A DNA stretch of 64,000 nucleotides from positions 2,356,001-2,420,000 of the forward strand of contig NC_035794.1 of the NCBI RefSeq assembly GCF_001653235.2. The letters run 5' to 3'. Below, in pieces: positions 21,499 to 33,700 of the stretch. Source of the stretch: Pochonia chlamydosporia 170. Lineage: Eukaryota > Ascomycota > Sordariomycetes > Hypocreales > Clavicipitaceae. The notes beneath the pieces are model-generated. The model saw nothing but the letters and a program-made list of their open reading frames with translations, had not been told where the DNA came from and did no database searches. Both the position numbers and the translations under genes were made by a program. The first letter of the stretch is position 1. The number at the start of each line of letters is the position of its first letter.

Positions 21499-23817
21499 TC
21501 ACAACTTGGCAACCGGCTCATCCAACTCTTCCACCTTTTGGAACCTATAGAAATACTCCAAGCTACCCGGATTCAACAGGGTACCACTCGGCTTCACCGT
21601 CTTCCCTGAAATGATACTCTTTACCGGCAACTCGACCTTCTTCCCGTTCACAGTGACGGGGATTTCGGGTACTTGAAAGATGTACTTGGGCACATGCCTC
21701 TTGGTCAACTCCTTGGCAATGGTGTCCTTGATGCTTCTGACCATCTTCTTGTCCAGCTCGTGGCCTTGCTTCATAATCAAGAACAAGACGACCCGCTCAT
21801 CAAGGTCGCTCGGGCGTCGTTGTCCTACGCACAGAGACTCGGCAACCTGGGCGGGGAAGCACCTCTCGAGGACGGCATAGATGTCGGAGCTGCCAAACCG
21901 GATACCGCTAGGGTTGAGGACGCCGTCTGATCGACCGAGCATGAGCATGCCTCCAGTCTTGGGGTGGAAGACGCAAAAGTCGCCCTGCGCCCAGACCTTG
22001 TTGAAGCGGTCAAAGTAGGCCCCGCGGTACTTCTTACCGGGCGAGGGCGCGTCGTCGTTCCACAGGAATAGAGGCACGTTGGGGAAAGCAGCCGTGGCAA
22101 CTAGGTCGCCCGCCTGACCAAGCGGAAGTGGTTTGCCGTCGCTGCCGTCGGGGAGATCGTGGTCGTAGACGGCAATGGGGACGCCGAGCGAGCCACCGAC
22201 GCAACCGCCTACGTGGACGGGGGTGAGAGGGTTCTCGAGAACAAAGCAGCCAGCCTGGACGCAGAAGTTAGTTGAGGCACGAGAGACAACTGAAAAAAAG
22301 ATGCGGAAACAGGGGAGGGTTGCCTTACAATGTCGGTACCTCCAGAGATGTTGGCGAGCTGGACCTGTGGTGGAAACGCCACGTCGTAGAACCATTCAAA
22401 CATTTGGTCCGGCAACACCATGCCTGTGCTGACGACTCTTCGCAGCTTGGACAGGTCAGCCACCTTTCTAGGCGCAATGTCGCGCTTCATCAGCTCCGTC
22501 ATCCATCTCGGACTGAGGCCCAGTGTCGTCACGCCCTGCTGCTCTGCAATCTTCAGCAAGACGGTGGGATCAGGGATGAACGGCGAGCCGTCGTACAACA
22601 CGGCCCTGGCCCCCAAGGCCAACTGCGACACGCTGGACAGGTACATGATCCATCCGGTGGTGGTGTATTGCAGCCCAACGTCATCTGGAGTGACGCAACG
22701 GTGTAGAATGCCCTCCTTGCGTGTGCTTATGAGGAGAGGTCCCACCCCGTGGACAATTGCTTTTGGAATACCAGTCGTTCCAGAGGAATAGTAGACAATC
22801 ATGGGGTCCTGGAAGCCGATGCGAACCATGGGAGGCGGCTGCTTGTATCCCTTGGAAAGGAGAAAGTCGTCGAATCGCTCCGTGTTGGAGATGTTGTCCG
22901 TAGAATAAGGCTGCTTAAAACGCTGAACGACGACAATCTTTTTGAAAGACGGACATTCTTGCAGTCCCTCCATGACTCCTTGAATCTTGTCACGCAGATC
23001 AATTGTTTTACCATTGTACATGGCGCCATCGTCGAAAAAGACAAACTGTCATGACACCCGTCAGCCGCGTAGCTCCCTACCCTCCGGCCAGTGCCTCCTC
23101 GGTGGCCAGTGATGCAAAGGCTGCCGAAAAACTCACCTTGGGATCAATCTGCACCGTCCTCTGCAGCAACCCACCGACCCCCATATCAGTCGAGCTACTA
23201 CTGAACAACCCACCCAGCCAGGTCGTTGCCAAAAACACAAGCAGAGTCGTGGCCGAGTGTGCTCCCACCATGACGACTCGATCTCCCCTCTCGACGCCCC
23301 TCTCCTTCAACGCCGTCGCCAGTTCGGCCACCCTCCTCCGCAGCTCAGCCCACGTCATGTGCCGAACCTCGGTGTTGCCCTCGCGCACTTCGGTGAGCGC
23401 AATCTTGGAGTCCTCCTTGTTCAGCTGGGTCCTCGTACCAGGGGCATCATTGGCGCTACGGCTCCAGAGAAAGTTCTCTGCCCAGTTGAGCTTGATTCCT
23501 TCAAACCAAGCCGGGAGCTGGGAGACGGGGACAGACTCGTCAACAGGCTGGGTGTAGCTGCCGGAGTGGATAAAAGGCATGGTTTCCCACACCAGGGACC
23601 AGAATTGGTTGCGGTTAGAGCAGGACCATTCATACAGAGACGGGAAGTCCTACACATGTTCTGTTAGATATTCGAGTCCATGGAGGGGGATGTGTCTTGA
23701 ACTCGCCTGCATATTCAATCCATATTTTGCGTTGGCATCCTGCATAAACGCCCACATGGCGGTGCTCTTGGGATCCGGGTGCTCCCAGAGCTTCCTGGGC
23801 GCCGTCTCAAAGTCCAT
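21499..23817 (-). CDS. Acetoacetyl-CoA synthetase with PTS1-like C-terminus
   Basis: Four exons (23707-23817, 23137-23649, 22329-23045, 21499-22254) give 698 aa, normal for the family. The enzyme activates acetoacetate to acetoacetyl-CoA with ATP, feeding sterol and fatty-acid synthesis or ketone-body use. The adenylate-forming signature YYSSGTTGIPKAIVHG, TGWIMYLSS, SGGTDI (at a splice junction), the WAQGDFCVFHPKTGG block and the late VNGKKVELPVK segment with the catalytic Lys region are all visible. The N-terminal block RKLWEHPDPKSTAMWAFM is typical of acetoacetyl-CoA synthetases rather than acetyl-CoA synthetases. Intron 1 (23650-23706) has a GC donor (CAG|GCGAGT). The protein ends in AKL, a peroxisomal type 1 targeting signal variant. 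Confidence 0.94.
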
Positions 23818-24736
23818 GGTGTCTAAAGGAGAAATGAAGAACACAAAACAAAAGACAATTCCCTTCTCTAGATGTCAGTCTACACTCGGGCTTGTCGCGT
23901 AGTACCGTGCTTCTCGAAGTTGTGCAACGAGAAGTTGAAGAGGTGCGGCTTCGGAGACGTAGCTTATAAACAGCCGGGTCGTCGTCGGCCCAAAGCATGC
24001 AATTCGATTTCCCATTTTGCAAGGATTCCCCATTCCCTCCCGGCCAACGTAGGTCGACAGCCACGGGTGCTTGAACAAGATTGGCCAATCTGGCCCGCCG
24101 GGGGGAATGGTAACCTCGGGAATGGATGGGTACACAATGTCGGGGGCGCACGTTGGATCCGGTGCGGTTTGTGGGATTATGAGCCTAGTGCGTGGTGTGC
24201 GGGGTCTATCTGGTTTCCCTTGACTTCCCCACGCTTGATGTTGGACAGCATTGGTTCGGCAAGACATCGGGGTTGTTCCGAGCTGGAACCACCTTTCGGC
24301 ACACCGACAAGTTGCTCCGGACCCAGCCTGTTGCCGACTGCACACAAACGGCTCTCATCGGTCTTGCATCAACATTCATATACAACCACAACGCACACGC
24401 AGCCAGTACTGTACTGTACTAAACAAATTTATTTGGTATTATGTTTGTATACATGCAGAGTGACCCACCAAATCACCCTACAAAAGGTAGCAACAGTGGA
24501 TTTGTCGACATGGAACGCCGATTGATAAGCTTTCCGTACAAATACAAGTACAATGATCCATTCCCTCGTCGTTGTCATAGTAAAAAGTAAAATGAAAATT
24601 GAGATAGACCCAAACCTGCATCCCTAAACGCCTTGCTAAAGGACATGTCCGCCTTTGCTCCCCCGTATCGCTTTCATTCTGCCCAGTTCTCTCTTTGTAG
24701 CCTCGTTCCACCTTGCCGTGCCCGCAACGCACACCC
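23818..24736. other. Spacer between acetoacetyl-CoA synthetase and TRA1
   Basis: This is the promoter of the synthetase gene plus the 3' flank of TRA1, both on the minus strand. One CCTCGG hexamer (24114-24119), the core used by fungal Far-type fatty-acid regulators, lies about 300 bp upstream of the synthetase start; a single copy is weak evidence. A 217-residue plus-strand frame here has no protein character. Confidence 0.5.
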
Positions 24737-27700
24737 TTAAAGGTACGGCATCCACAGAGCATCGCACTGCGCCAGGTTCATTGGGTTGACAGCCTTGGCA
24801 ATGGCATCAATCACCGTCTGGTTCGCCGGCAAGTTGCCGGATGGATTGTGAGCCAAGCTGGCCGCCCTCTTGACAATCGAGTCGCTGTTAACCTGGACAG
24901 AGTCGCGTAGCTGGCTTTCACTGATCCCGTTTCGGTGGCTGCTCGTGAGCCAGAAAATCATTTCGTCTCGCACAAAGAGCGTGAGTGCATGCTCCAGCTC
25001 ATGTTCTGGCTCCGTGAGGCAGCGAGCAATGGCCATCAGCGAGCAGGCATAGATGCCCTCAGTCGCCAACGGACCCATGAGAACCTGCAGGTTGGGTGTC
25101 AGGCGGAACGGGACCGGCTCCGGGTTGTGGAAGAAGGGCTTGGAGGCGCTCATGAACGACATGAGCTCCGATCCCCAAATGTTGCCTGAGCCCCGTGCGA
25201 TGTTGATCTTGGCAGGGTACCGGTTGTGCATGTACAAAATGTACGTCATAAACGTGAGGGCCGCGAGCTGATATGAGAATTGCCTCCGGAAGAGCCAGAA
25301 CTCTGCAAACTGCGGGAACACCTGCTGAAAGTATTCCAGCGCGACCGTAGACGGCACCCACTTCTCCTGAACGGCGTTGAACACTTCCAGCCTTGCTGGC
25401 GGAGTCAGCTCGGGTTTGCCCTGCTTGAAAAAAACACCAATGTTAGCTTTTCCGTCTTGGTCGTCGCCGGGACGTCCCCTGGGCTCTATAAATTACATAC
25501 CTGGCTCTTGCTCTCAAGCACACCACGCAACTTCTCAAGCGTGAACAGGACCGGGTCATCCTTGGAAAAGCCCATGCGGCGACAGTGATCTTCGTAGACT
25601 GCCTGCAGCGTGACATACGAGGTGTCCTCTTGGACAATTCTTATGTGGGGGGCAAGAGGAACCATCAGCGGCAGAGTGAACTGCAAGTCTCGGCGGCGGC
25701 TCTCCTTTTTCCGTCCTAGGGTCTGGTTGAGATGTCTAAACAGTTGCAGAATCCTCTCCTCGCGTCTGCAATGGCGCGCCGCCGGGTGCTGCACCGCCCA
25801 CGAGTGCACGCTGCCGTCGTGGCCGCGCATCTTGAGGCGGCGGTACGACGTGCTGTACGAGCGGACCAAGTCCACGTTTGGCAAGAACCTCTCTATGCGG
25901 ATGAAATCCTGATTCTTATCCTTGTGCTGCAGGTACTGGCCGGGGATCTCCACCTCGTCAAACTTTTGATATCGGAATTCGCTCAGGTGTGGAGAAAAGG
26001 ACTCGAGGGGTGTGTGGGCGACGCGACGATCTAGCTTCTCTTCAAACTTGGTACGCCAGCGGCGCAGTTTGTGGATGTATTCGTACATTGTTGGCTTGAC
26101 GTCCACAAAGTCGGCCTCAAACGACTTCTTGATGTGGTTTGGCAGAATCGTCTCTGCAAACCGCGTAATGTTGGTCTCGGTCGCAGAGGGCAGCTTGACG
26201 CTCTTGGCAAACGAAGCCGGCGTGCGGCTGACATAGGTCAGGGCATCGTTGAGCAGGGCCACAATCAGTCGGTAGGCGTCCTCGTCTGGCGGGCACTTGA
26301 AGTGCTTTTGAATCTGATCCACCATGGTCTCCATCGACAGGGCGAGCAGGGGGAAAGCCGTCTTGAGGACAGACATGATTTCCTCGGTGAGTTCCCAGGG
26401 CATCTTCTTGTGATTCGGGTTGGTCGATGTGGCCTGGTCCGGCTGCTTCTGGGCGGCGGCAGCGGTGGCGGGAGTTGGCGTGGACGCATTGGCCGTGGCT
26501 GGCGTGCCGGCAGAGGCGGCAGCATCACCGCCTTCCGTCTTGACTTGTCCGGCAGCGTCTCCCTCGGTCGCTGTGCCTGGTCGTGAGGATGAGGCGCCTC
26601 CGTCTGCGGCTGCCTTGGGCGGCTCGGTCTTGGTTTGCAGAGGAGACGACGAATTCGCCTTGCCATTGGAGGCCATGGAGTGAGCGCGCTGTTGACGAGC
26701 CCGTTCCTTGGCCTCCTGATTCTTCTTGATGATGTTCATGTCCTCGCGGTTCGTGCGCAGCAGGAAATACAGTGCCTGCGGATACGACTTGGCAATGGAA
26801 ACAAGAATCTGGTACACGCGGGGTGCTTCCTTGTGGCCCAGTCCGGTAAGCAGCTGCGGGATAAAGGTGATCCAGTACCACACCGGCGTCTCGCCCTTGA
26901 AGTCGTCAAAGCCCATGGCAATCGTGCCCTTGGAGTCGTCCAGGCTAAGAAGCCACAGAATGCGAGCGAGCAGCTTGCGAGACTTGGCATTCTTGTAGCT
27001 CCCGGCCGCCTGGAGATATGAAGTCAGCGCCTGTCGAGCCGCGTTCAAGTCGGTCGGGTCCTCCTTGAATTTCCTGTCGTTGAAGTAGCCCCATTCCGCC
27101 CACGCCTTGGGGGCACCAATGTCAAAGTAGAGCGCAGTGCCGTACGCGTTGTCCGCCTCGTCCTTTTGGTTGAGCTTCTCCAGGAACATGCCCTTGAGGG
27201 TGTAGAATTCAGCCTTTTGCTGAGGGTTGAAGTAGTTCAAGTTGGTGTTGTTGATCACGTCCAGGCCACTCGACAGCTCTTCGGGGTTCTCGTAATGACA
27301 CTTGGCCTGCTCTCTGAGCTTGAGAAACGCTTCCTGAATTTCTATGTTTGGCAGCGTGTAAATGCGGCTAAGCTGGCTGATGCACACTTCCGGGAGGCTG
27401 TGCTTGCGCGCCACATGGGCGAATCGGTTGATGATCCAGGCCGTCTCGTGGTATCCCCGGTAGGCAAACGAAGAGGCGCCCCCGGCATTCTGCTGGCCCT
27501 GCTGGGGGAGCAGCTGCAGGTACGTCTGGTTGATGAGACTGAAAATGTGTTGCCGCCAGGTGACGAGATCCTGCCACGCGGTGATGTCGTCCCAGACGTT
27601 GGGCAGCCGGTCGCGCCACGCGCCCAGGAGCAGCTTGAGCTCTCCAGACTTGAGGTCCAGGTTGGACGAGTTTGTGTTCGCCAGGGACTGGCAAATGACG

Positions 27701-30700
27701 CTGGCATCGTGAAGCTCAACGAGCTGCTGAAAGTTTTGCAGCAGTGGAATGTGCGCGTTTGTCAGCCGCTCGGGAAGCTGATGCCACTTGCGGATCGACA
27801 GCTGGATGGCCTCGTCGCAGACCCTGGCAAAGTCGTTGCCGCTCTCTTGCTGGTTGTGGAACTTGAGCAGGGACATGAAGGCCTGGAAGAAGGCCCGTCG
27901 CGGAGTGGGCGCGTCCATGACCCCCTTGATGACATTGTCCAGCGCCTCGCGGTGCTGGGCGTCTTGCCACATCTCCGTGTTGCGCCAGGCACACTCGAGG
28001 AGCAGGTCTTGGAAGTTCTCGTGCTTGGCAAAGTCTTGCAGAATCTCCCACTGCTGCAGCTTCTGCGCGCACAGCACCCAGTGGTCCTCCCAGAGCATGT
28101 ACTCGGCCTGGGAAAAGGGTATGACCCCCGTGCGGGCCTTGATTTGGGCATTCTCGTAGAGCTTCTGCGCCTTGTCCCACATGCCATTCTGCTCATAGGA
28201 GAGCCCTGCGTTCGTCTCCACGAATTGGCACCGACGTCGCCACGTGCCGTAGAACAAGTCGTCCTCTTGCAGCGAGGCATACAACTCGACCAGCGCGTCC
28301 AGGTTGCTCTCCCTGACGGTGGCGGATTCAATCTCCGGTCTCATGGCGGCGTTCTCGAGCTGCACCAGGGCCGTGTACCACGCATCGTACGTCTTGGCTT
28401 CAAACTTCAGGACGTGAGGCGGCAGCCTGCAGTCCGGCCACGTCTTGGCGGCTCCCTCCACCAGCGACTGCACGACATTGGGCCGCTTGTCGATTTGACG
28501 GCTGTGGTAGTCCTTGGTCAGGAGGGCCACCATGCCGCGCTCAAGGTCCGCGCGTTCGTCCCGCACGGTGGCGGACCAGTACATGGGGAAGATGGTGATC
28601 CAGAGTTGGTGTGCCAGCTGGTTGTCGACATGCTGAAGCTGCATCAGTGGCTCGACAATGTCTCGAACCTTGACGTCGCCGAGCTCGGACACAAAACGCC
28701 GGTGGCCGGCCATGAACGCCTCAAATTTGTCGTCGGGCATCAAGTTTGGTTCCCTGCTGTCCTTGTCTCTGGGATACACTACGGCGAGCTGCGAGGCCGA
28801 GATGACCTTGAAGTCGTCGTGGTGAAGCTGGATGTTTGTGTTTTGCTCGACGGCACCCAGCAAGAGCTGCGAGGCCTGCGCCAGCCAGTACGAGTCGGCC
28901 AGGGTGTCCCAGTTCTGCGAGGTCAAGACGTAGGACAGCCGGACGCTGGCAGTCTTTGACAAGCTCTTGTCAAAGATGGACATGAAGCGGTTGCGCATCT
29001 CGACGTCCGTCGCCCGCGTGCCAATGAGAAAGGCGTGCTCCATCCGCACCGTCAGCTCGGTCCGGGTAATCTTGGGGTCTTCGTATATGCGAATGACGAG
29101 GTCCAGAAACTTTTGCAGCATGGTGGGATCGCTTCGGTGTTCAAAAGAGAGCATCTTATGCAAGACAGCAGTCTTTTCCTTGAGCGTGGGCCACGTCCCC
29201 TCGGACCGAAATACCCATCCCTCCACCATGGTCAGGATTTCTGTGCAGAGCTCAATGTGCATCGACTTTTCGACGAGCGTGGCGAGCACGCTGAGAAACG
29301 GTCGCCTGTTGTCGCCCAGGGTTTCCATTCGCAGGGCCACGGTTTGAATCTCCTTAATCATGAGCTTGGTCTGGATTTCCAGATCGTACGCACTCATCTC
29401 GCCGGCCGGTGAGTTGCCGTCCTGGCCGCGGTTCCCCTGGCTGGCCGCCTGGCTGGCCGCCGCGTTGTAGTGCTGGACGTGCTCCCGCGCGTGCTTGCTC
29501 TGCAGGGCCTTCATCAGCGACGGAATGTGCTGGTCAATGACGGCCGGCTTGCGGTTGCCGATGGACCAGAGCAGGCTGACGCCGGAAATGTACGAGCTGC
29601 TGTTCATCGCCTCGGTGGCCGCCTGGGACAGGTACGAGACAATCTCCGACGTCTGCACTTCGGGCTCGCCATCGGCGTCCGCGTCTTCCATGGGGGTGTC
29701 CTCGGGCACCGCGTCGAGCACTCGCTTGACGATGGACTTGAGATCGCGGCCATCGTCGTACTCCTTGTCCGCGAGATGCAGGCAATCTTGAATCTCTGGG
29801 TTCTCGCATTTGAGGCACTTTTCCAGCACCTTTTGCACGGCGGCGACATTCTTTTGCACCCACTCATCCGACTTGAAATTGAGAACAATGCGCACAACTT
29901 GCAGCGTGTTGATAATGTTTGTGAGAAACTTCTCGTCGTACTTTTCCTTGTCGGTTGGATCGGCAGTGAGGATGACCTGCGTCTTGTCGCTGCCCAGGAT
30001 GACGTCGGTGACATTTGGAAACAGATCAAGCTCCAAGTCGCCCCAGTACTGGGGCTGCACCAAGTTGTAGAGCAAAGTCATGGCCCTCTTGCACAATTCT
30101 GTGCTTTGCGGAGGCAGGGGCAAGGAGGGCGTGCTGTGTTCTCGGGGCTTGGCCGAGGGAAGCTGGTATCGTTCGTTGAGCTGGGCAATGAATTCAACGA
30201 GATACTTGATCATCTTTTGCCGCAAGACCGGGGGAATCTGGTACTCATTCACCGGTGCAGCCTGTCGTACGGTGGGTGGCGAGGACATCGGCTGATCGCC
30301 GCCGCCGCTGCCGCCATCCAGCTTCCTCTTCCTGGTTGTCGGCGATTCGGACGGGTCGCGACCCATGATCGGTGAGCCCGGCCGGCCCTCGACACGCCAC
30401 TGCTCCCACTGCCAAATCAACCACATCATGTTCATCGCCAGCTTCTTACTCTCGTGCGACGGGTTGGGAGGCACAGCCACCTTTCTAAGGGAGCTGATGA
30501 GCGGCAAGACGTACTTGTCTCGGGCGTCGTAGAAGAGGTCTGGGTGTCTAACCAGGAAGTGAAAGATGCTGGTCATCTGCTGGGCGTTTTGGCCCTCGTC
30601 TGCGAGGATGCGGCGTGGTGCGACGGCCCAGGCGGCGTTGCGTTCGTTCGGCCCGCCTCCGCACCGTTTGGGCAAAACGGGGGCGATGAGCTCCAGCGCC

Positions 30701-33700
30701 TGCGTTACGAGAGCCCGGCCTTCGTTCTGGTTCGTCTTGAGCAGCGACAGGTACACCTGGCTGACAATCTTGGGGGGCGTCTCGTAGTGAGCAATGAAGT
30801 AACCAATGACGACGTAGGCGGCGTGCTTGTTGATGACGTCCTCGAGGCGGATAAACGTCCATCCAAACTTGATGATGTCCTTTCTGGCCTCCTGAAGCGC
30901 CGCGTGGTGGTACTTGACGAGCATCGCCGAAAGCTGCAGGACCTCGAACCGCGTGTGGTCAATGCCGGGTTGTGACTGATCGTCTGGTGACATGTCCGGA
31001 TGGACTTTCCAGATCTTGCTGCTGATGGCATCCATGACGGGCCGGTCCATGAGCCTCTGCGCCTTTGTCTGGTCCGGCTGGTTCCAGTGCCGCATCACGT
31101 CCATGGCGACAATGGGATTGGCGACGTAGTGAAGCAAAAAGTGCTTCGTCTTGTTGGACGCCGACTTGCCCGCGTACGCGTCCAGGCAGCGCAAAAAGGT
31201 AGACTTCCAAAACTCCATCGATTCGCTCGTGATGATGTTGTCGTATATAAAGGCAAACAGGCTGTGCGTGGCCCTGAGTTCGCTGCTTGTGACCAGCTCG
31301 ATGAGGTTGAACAGGGCATCCAGGTCCCTCGGGCTCCTCTCCAGGGACTTGACCAGGACGTTCATGAGCTGCTCTGCGGCCTGGTAGGCGGGCAGGCGGA
31401 GCGCGGCGGGCAGGGTGTAGCTGCGAATGTGGCCCTCCAGCTCCTTGCCCATGGCCTTGAGCCAAGTCGTGTTCTCCTTCTTGTCCAGCCAAGCCGTCGT
31501 GTTTGGGAAGTGGCTGATGGAGTCCAGAATGTGGACCGCATTGACGATGCCAATAAATTTCTTCTCGTTGCCCTGGCCCGCCAGCTCATTGCACTTGGTC
31601 ATCAACGCGCCGAGGCCTTCCACGGCCGCGTCTCTCAACGGACCACTGTCCGGATGCCGAAGCACTTGCGCGAGCAGCCTGCCGTACTTGAGCTCGTCGA
31701 GCCTGCCGAGCAAAAAGGTCCAGATTTCCTTGGGGTACCTGTTGAGGTACAAATACATGGGCTGGCGGAAGGGGCTTTGGATTGTCCGCCGCAGCTTCTC
31801 CTCCAGCCCGAGAAAGCAGTCAATGAGGCGCTCCTTGAACGCCTCCGCGGGGGCCGGCAAGAGGTGGAAAATGTGGAGGATGGCGGTGATGACCTTCATG
31901 TGCTGGTGCTGCTCAAAAAAGGTGAAGGAAATCTGCTGCCACGCGCTGGGCTCCACGACGGAATCGATCTGGTCCAGCAGGCGGGCTCCAATCTCGACCT
32001 TGAAGTAGCTGGTGAGCAGCTTGAGCAGCCGGGACAGGTTGTCGAGGCCGTGGACGCTGAGTCGCTTGGGATCGGACAGGCTCTGCAGCACCGGCCGAAG
32101 CCCTCCCTGCAGCAGGTCCTTGGGCAGACGCCTGTCAACGGTCAAGACGGACTTGAGGGCGTCATTCGCGGCGGCAATGGTTGGCTTCGACTCCGAGTAG
32201 AGGCATTTGAAGAAGACGGACAGAATCTTGCCCTTGATGGGGTTGTTGGCAAACTCTTCAAAGGTCATGGCCGTGCTCAGCAGCTTGATGCACGAGACGC
32301 GCAGGTTTACAATGTGATCGTGGGTACGGTACTCGGCGGGCTTGTTCGCCAGAGACTCGTCGTTTGCGTCAGCTAGGGCGAGCGATTCCATCAGCAGGCG
32401 ATTCAGGTTGTCGTCAAACTTGACCCAGTCGTTCTTGAGGCTCATGTGGTACGTCATGGCGTTGATGTATCCAATCTGAATGCTAAAGGGGAGTGCCCTG
32501 AGCGGTTTCGAGTAGATTGGCTGCAGGAATCGCTCCTTGTACGGCTCGAGCAGTTCCCACACTTCGCACCCGGCCGCCTTTGCAACAAGGGAAAGCGAGT
32601 TCCTTGCCGTTTCGCGGACAAACTTGTTCATGTGAGACAGCTCGTTGCTAAACTGCATGCAAATCTGCGCCAGCCTCGACTGCTTGACGGGAGGCTGGCC
32701 CGGCTGGGTTTGGACGGGCAGGGCATCCTCCTTCTTGATGTTCTTGGTGATGCGCCTCAGAAGCACCTCCAGGCTGGTCTGGGCGAGGCACCTGGTCTTC
32801 TCCGGCAGGTCTTGCGGCATGTCCTTGATCACGTACATGAGGGCGCGAATAAACTCCATCTGCTTTGATGCCACCCAAGTGTCGCCAAAGTCGAGCTCCG
32901 TAAGCAAGAAATTGATGCCGAGGCTGCCACCCGTTTTGGTAAACCACTCTTCTTCGTAGCAGCTGTGGCAAAACGTGCTGCTGAGGTGGCTAAACAATGG
33001 CAGGCGTCCCACGGCGCTCTCGGATCCGAGGATGATGCCGGTGCTCCGGTACAGCTCGCGAATGGCCTTTTTGGCGGCGTCCCGGACGTCTGGGTGGTCG
33101 GACGCCAGCGACTCGACGATTGCGTCCGACATGATGCGCGTGTCAATGCAGAGCGGGCCTTCGCCAGCCTTGGGATCAAAGGGGCTAAAATTTCGCTTCA
33201 GATCCACCAACGACCGACCGACTTCAATGAGCGCAAAGTGGCGGCACAAGTCCATGAGGAATGCGTCAGCTTCGTCCTTGGATGCAGCAGCAAGAGAGTG
33301 GGCAAACATGACCGCCTTGATGAGCTGCTTGGTGATCTTGTCCTGCTCGTCCTTCTTGGGAATGGACTTTTCCCGGTTCGTCACTTCGAAGGGCGCAAAA
33401 TTCATGTCCAGCTTTCGAGCCAAAAGGTCCTGGGCCTGGAGGCGCACAATCCGGGGCAGGTCGTCTGGGAGTTGGTCATGGCCGACGCGAAGTCTGACCT
33501 GTGACATGATGAGGTGAAGTGCCTGCTTTTTGTAGTATTCGTCGTACGCGCGAAGATTCTGGCTATTCTTTCCCATCTTTGGCACCTCCATCAGCTTCTG
33601 GATGGCGCTGTCGATGCCAAGGTCGGCCGGGAACGCCCTGTCCTTTTTCGATCCAATGAGACGCAGGTCAAAGCTTGACGGGTCGTCGGCATATCCCCTG

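Noticed and set aside
24114..24119. Single CCTCGG fatty-acid response core upstream of acetoacetyl-CoA synthetase
   Set aside because: One hexamer is expected by chance in a spacer of this length, so it is mentioned with the spacer but not called as a site.
23872..24525. 217-codon plus-strand open frame between acetoacetyl-CoA synthetase and TRA1
   Set aside because: Its composition is random (many Cys, Trp and Pro without pattern), it resembles no family, and it sits in the promoter and 3' flank of two convincing minus-strand genes.
27166..28959. 597-codon plus-strand frame opposite TRA1
   Set aside because: It is the antisense shadow of the TRA1 coding exon, produced by its codon bias; the TRA1 frame on the other strand is unmistakable.
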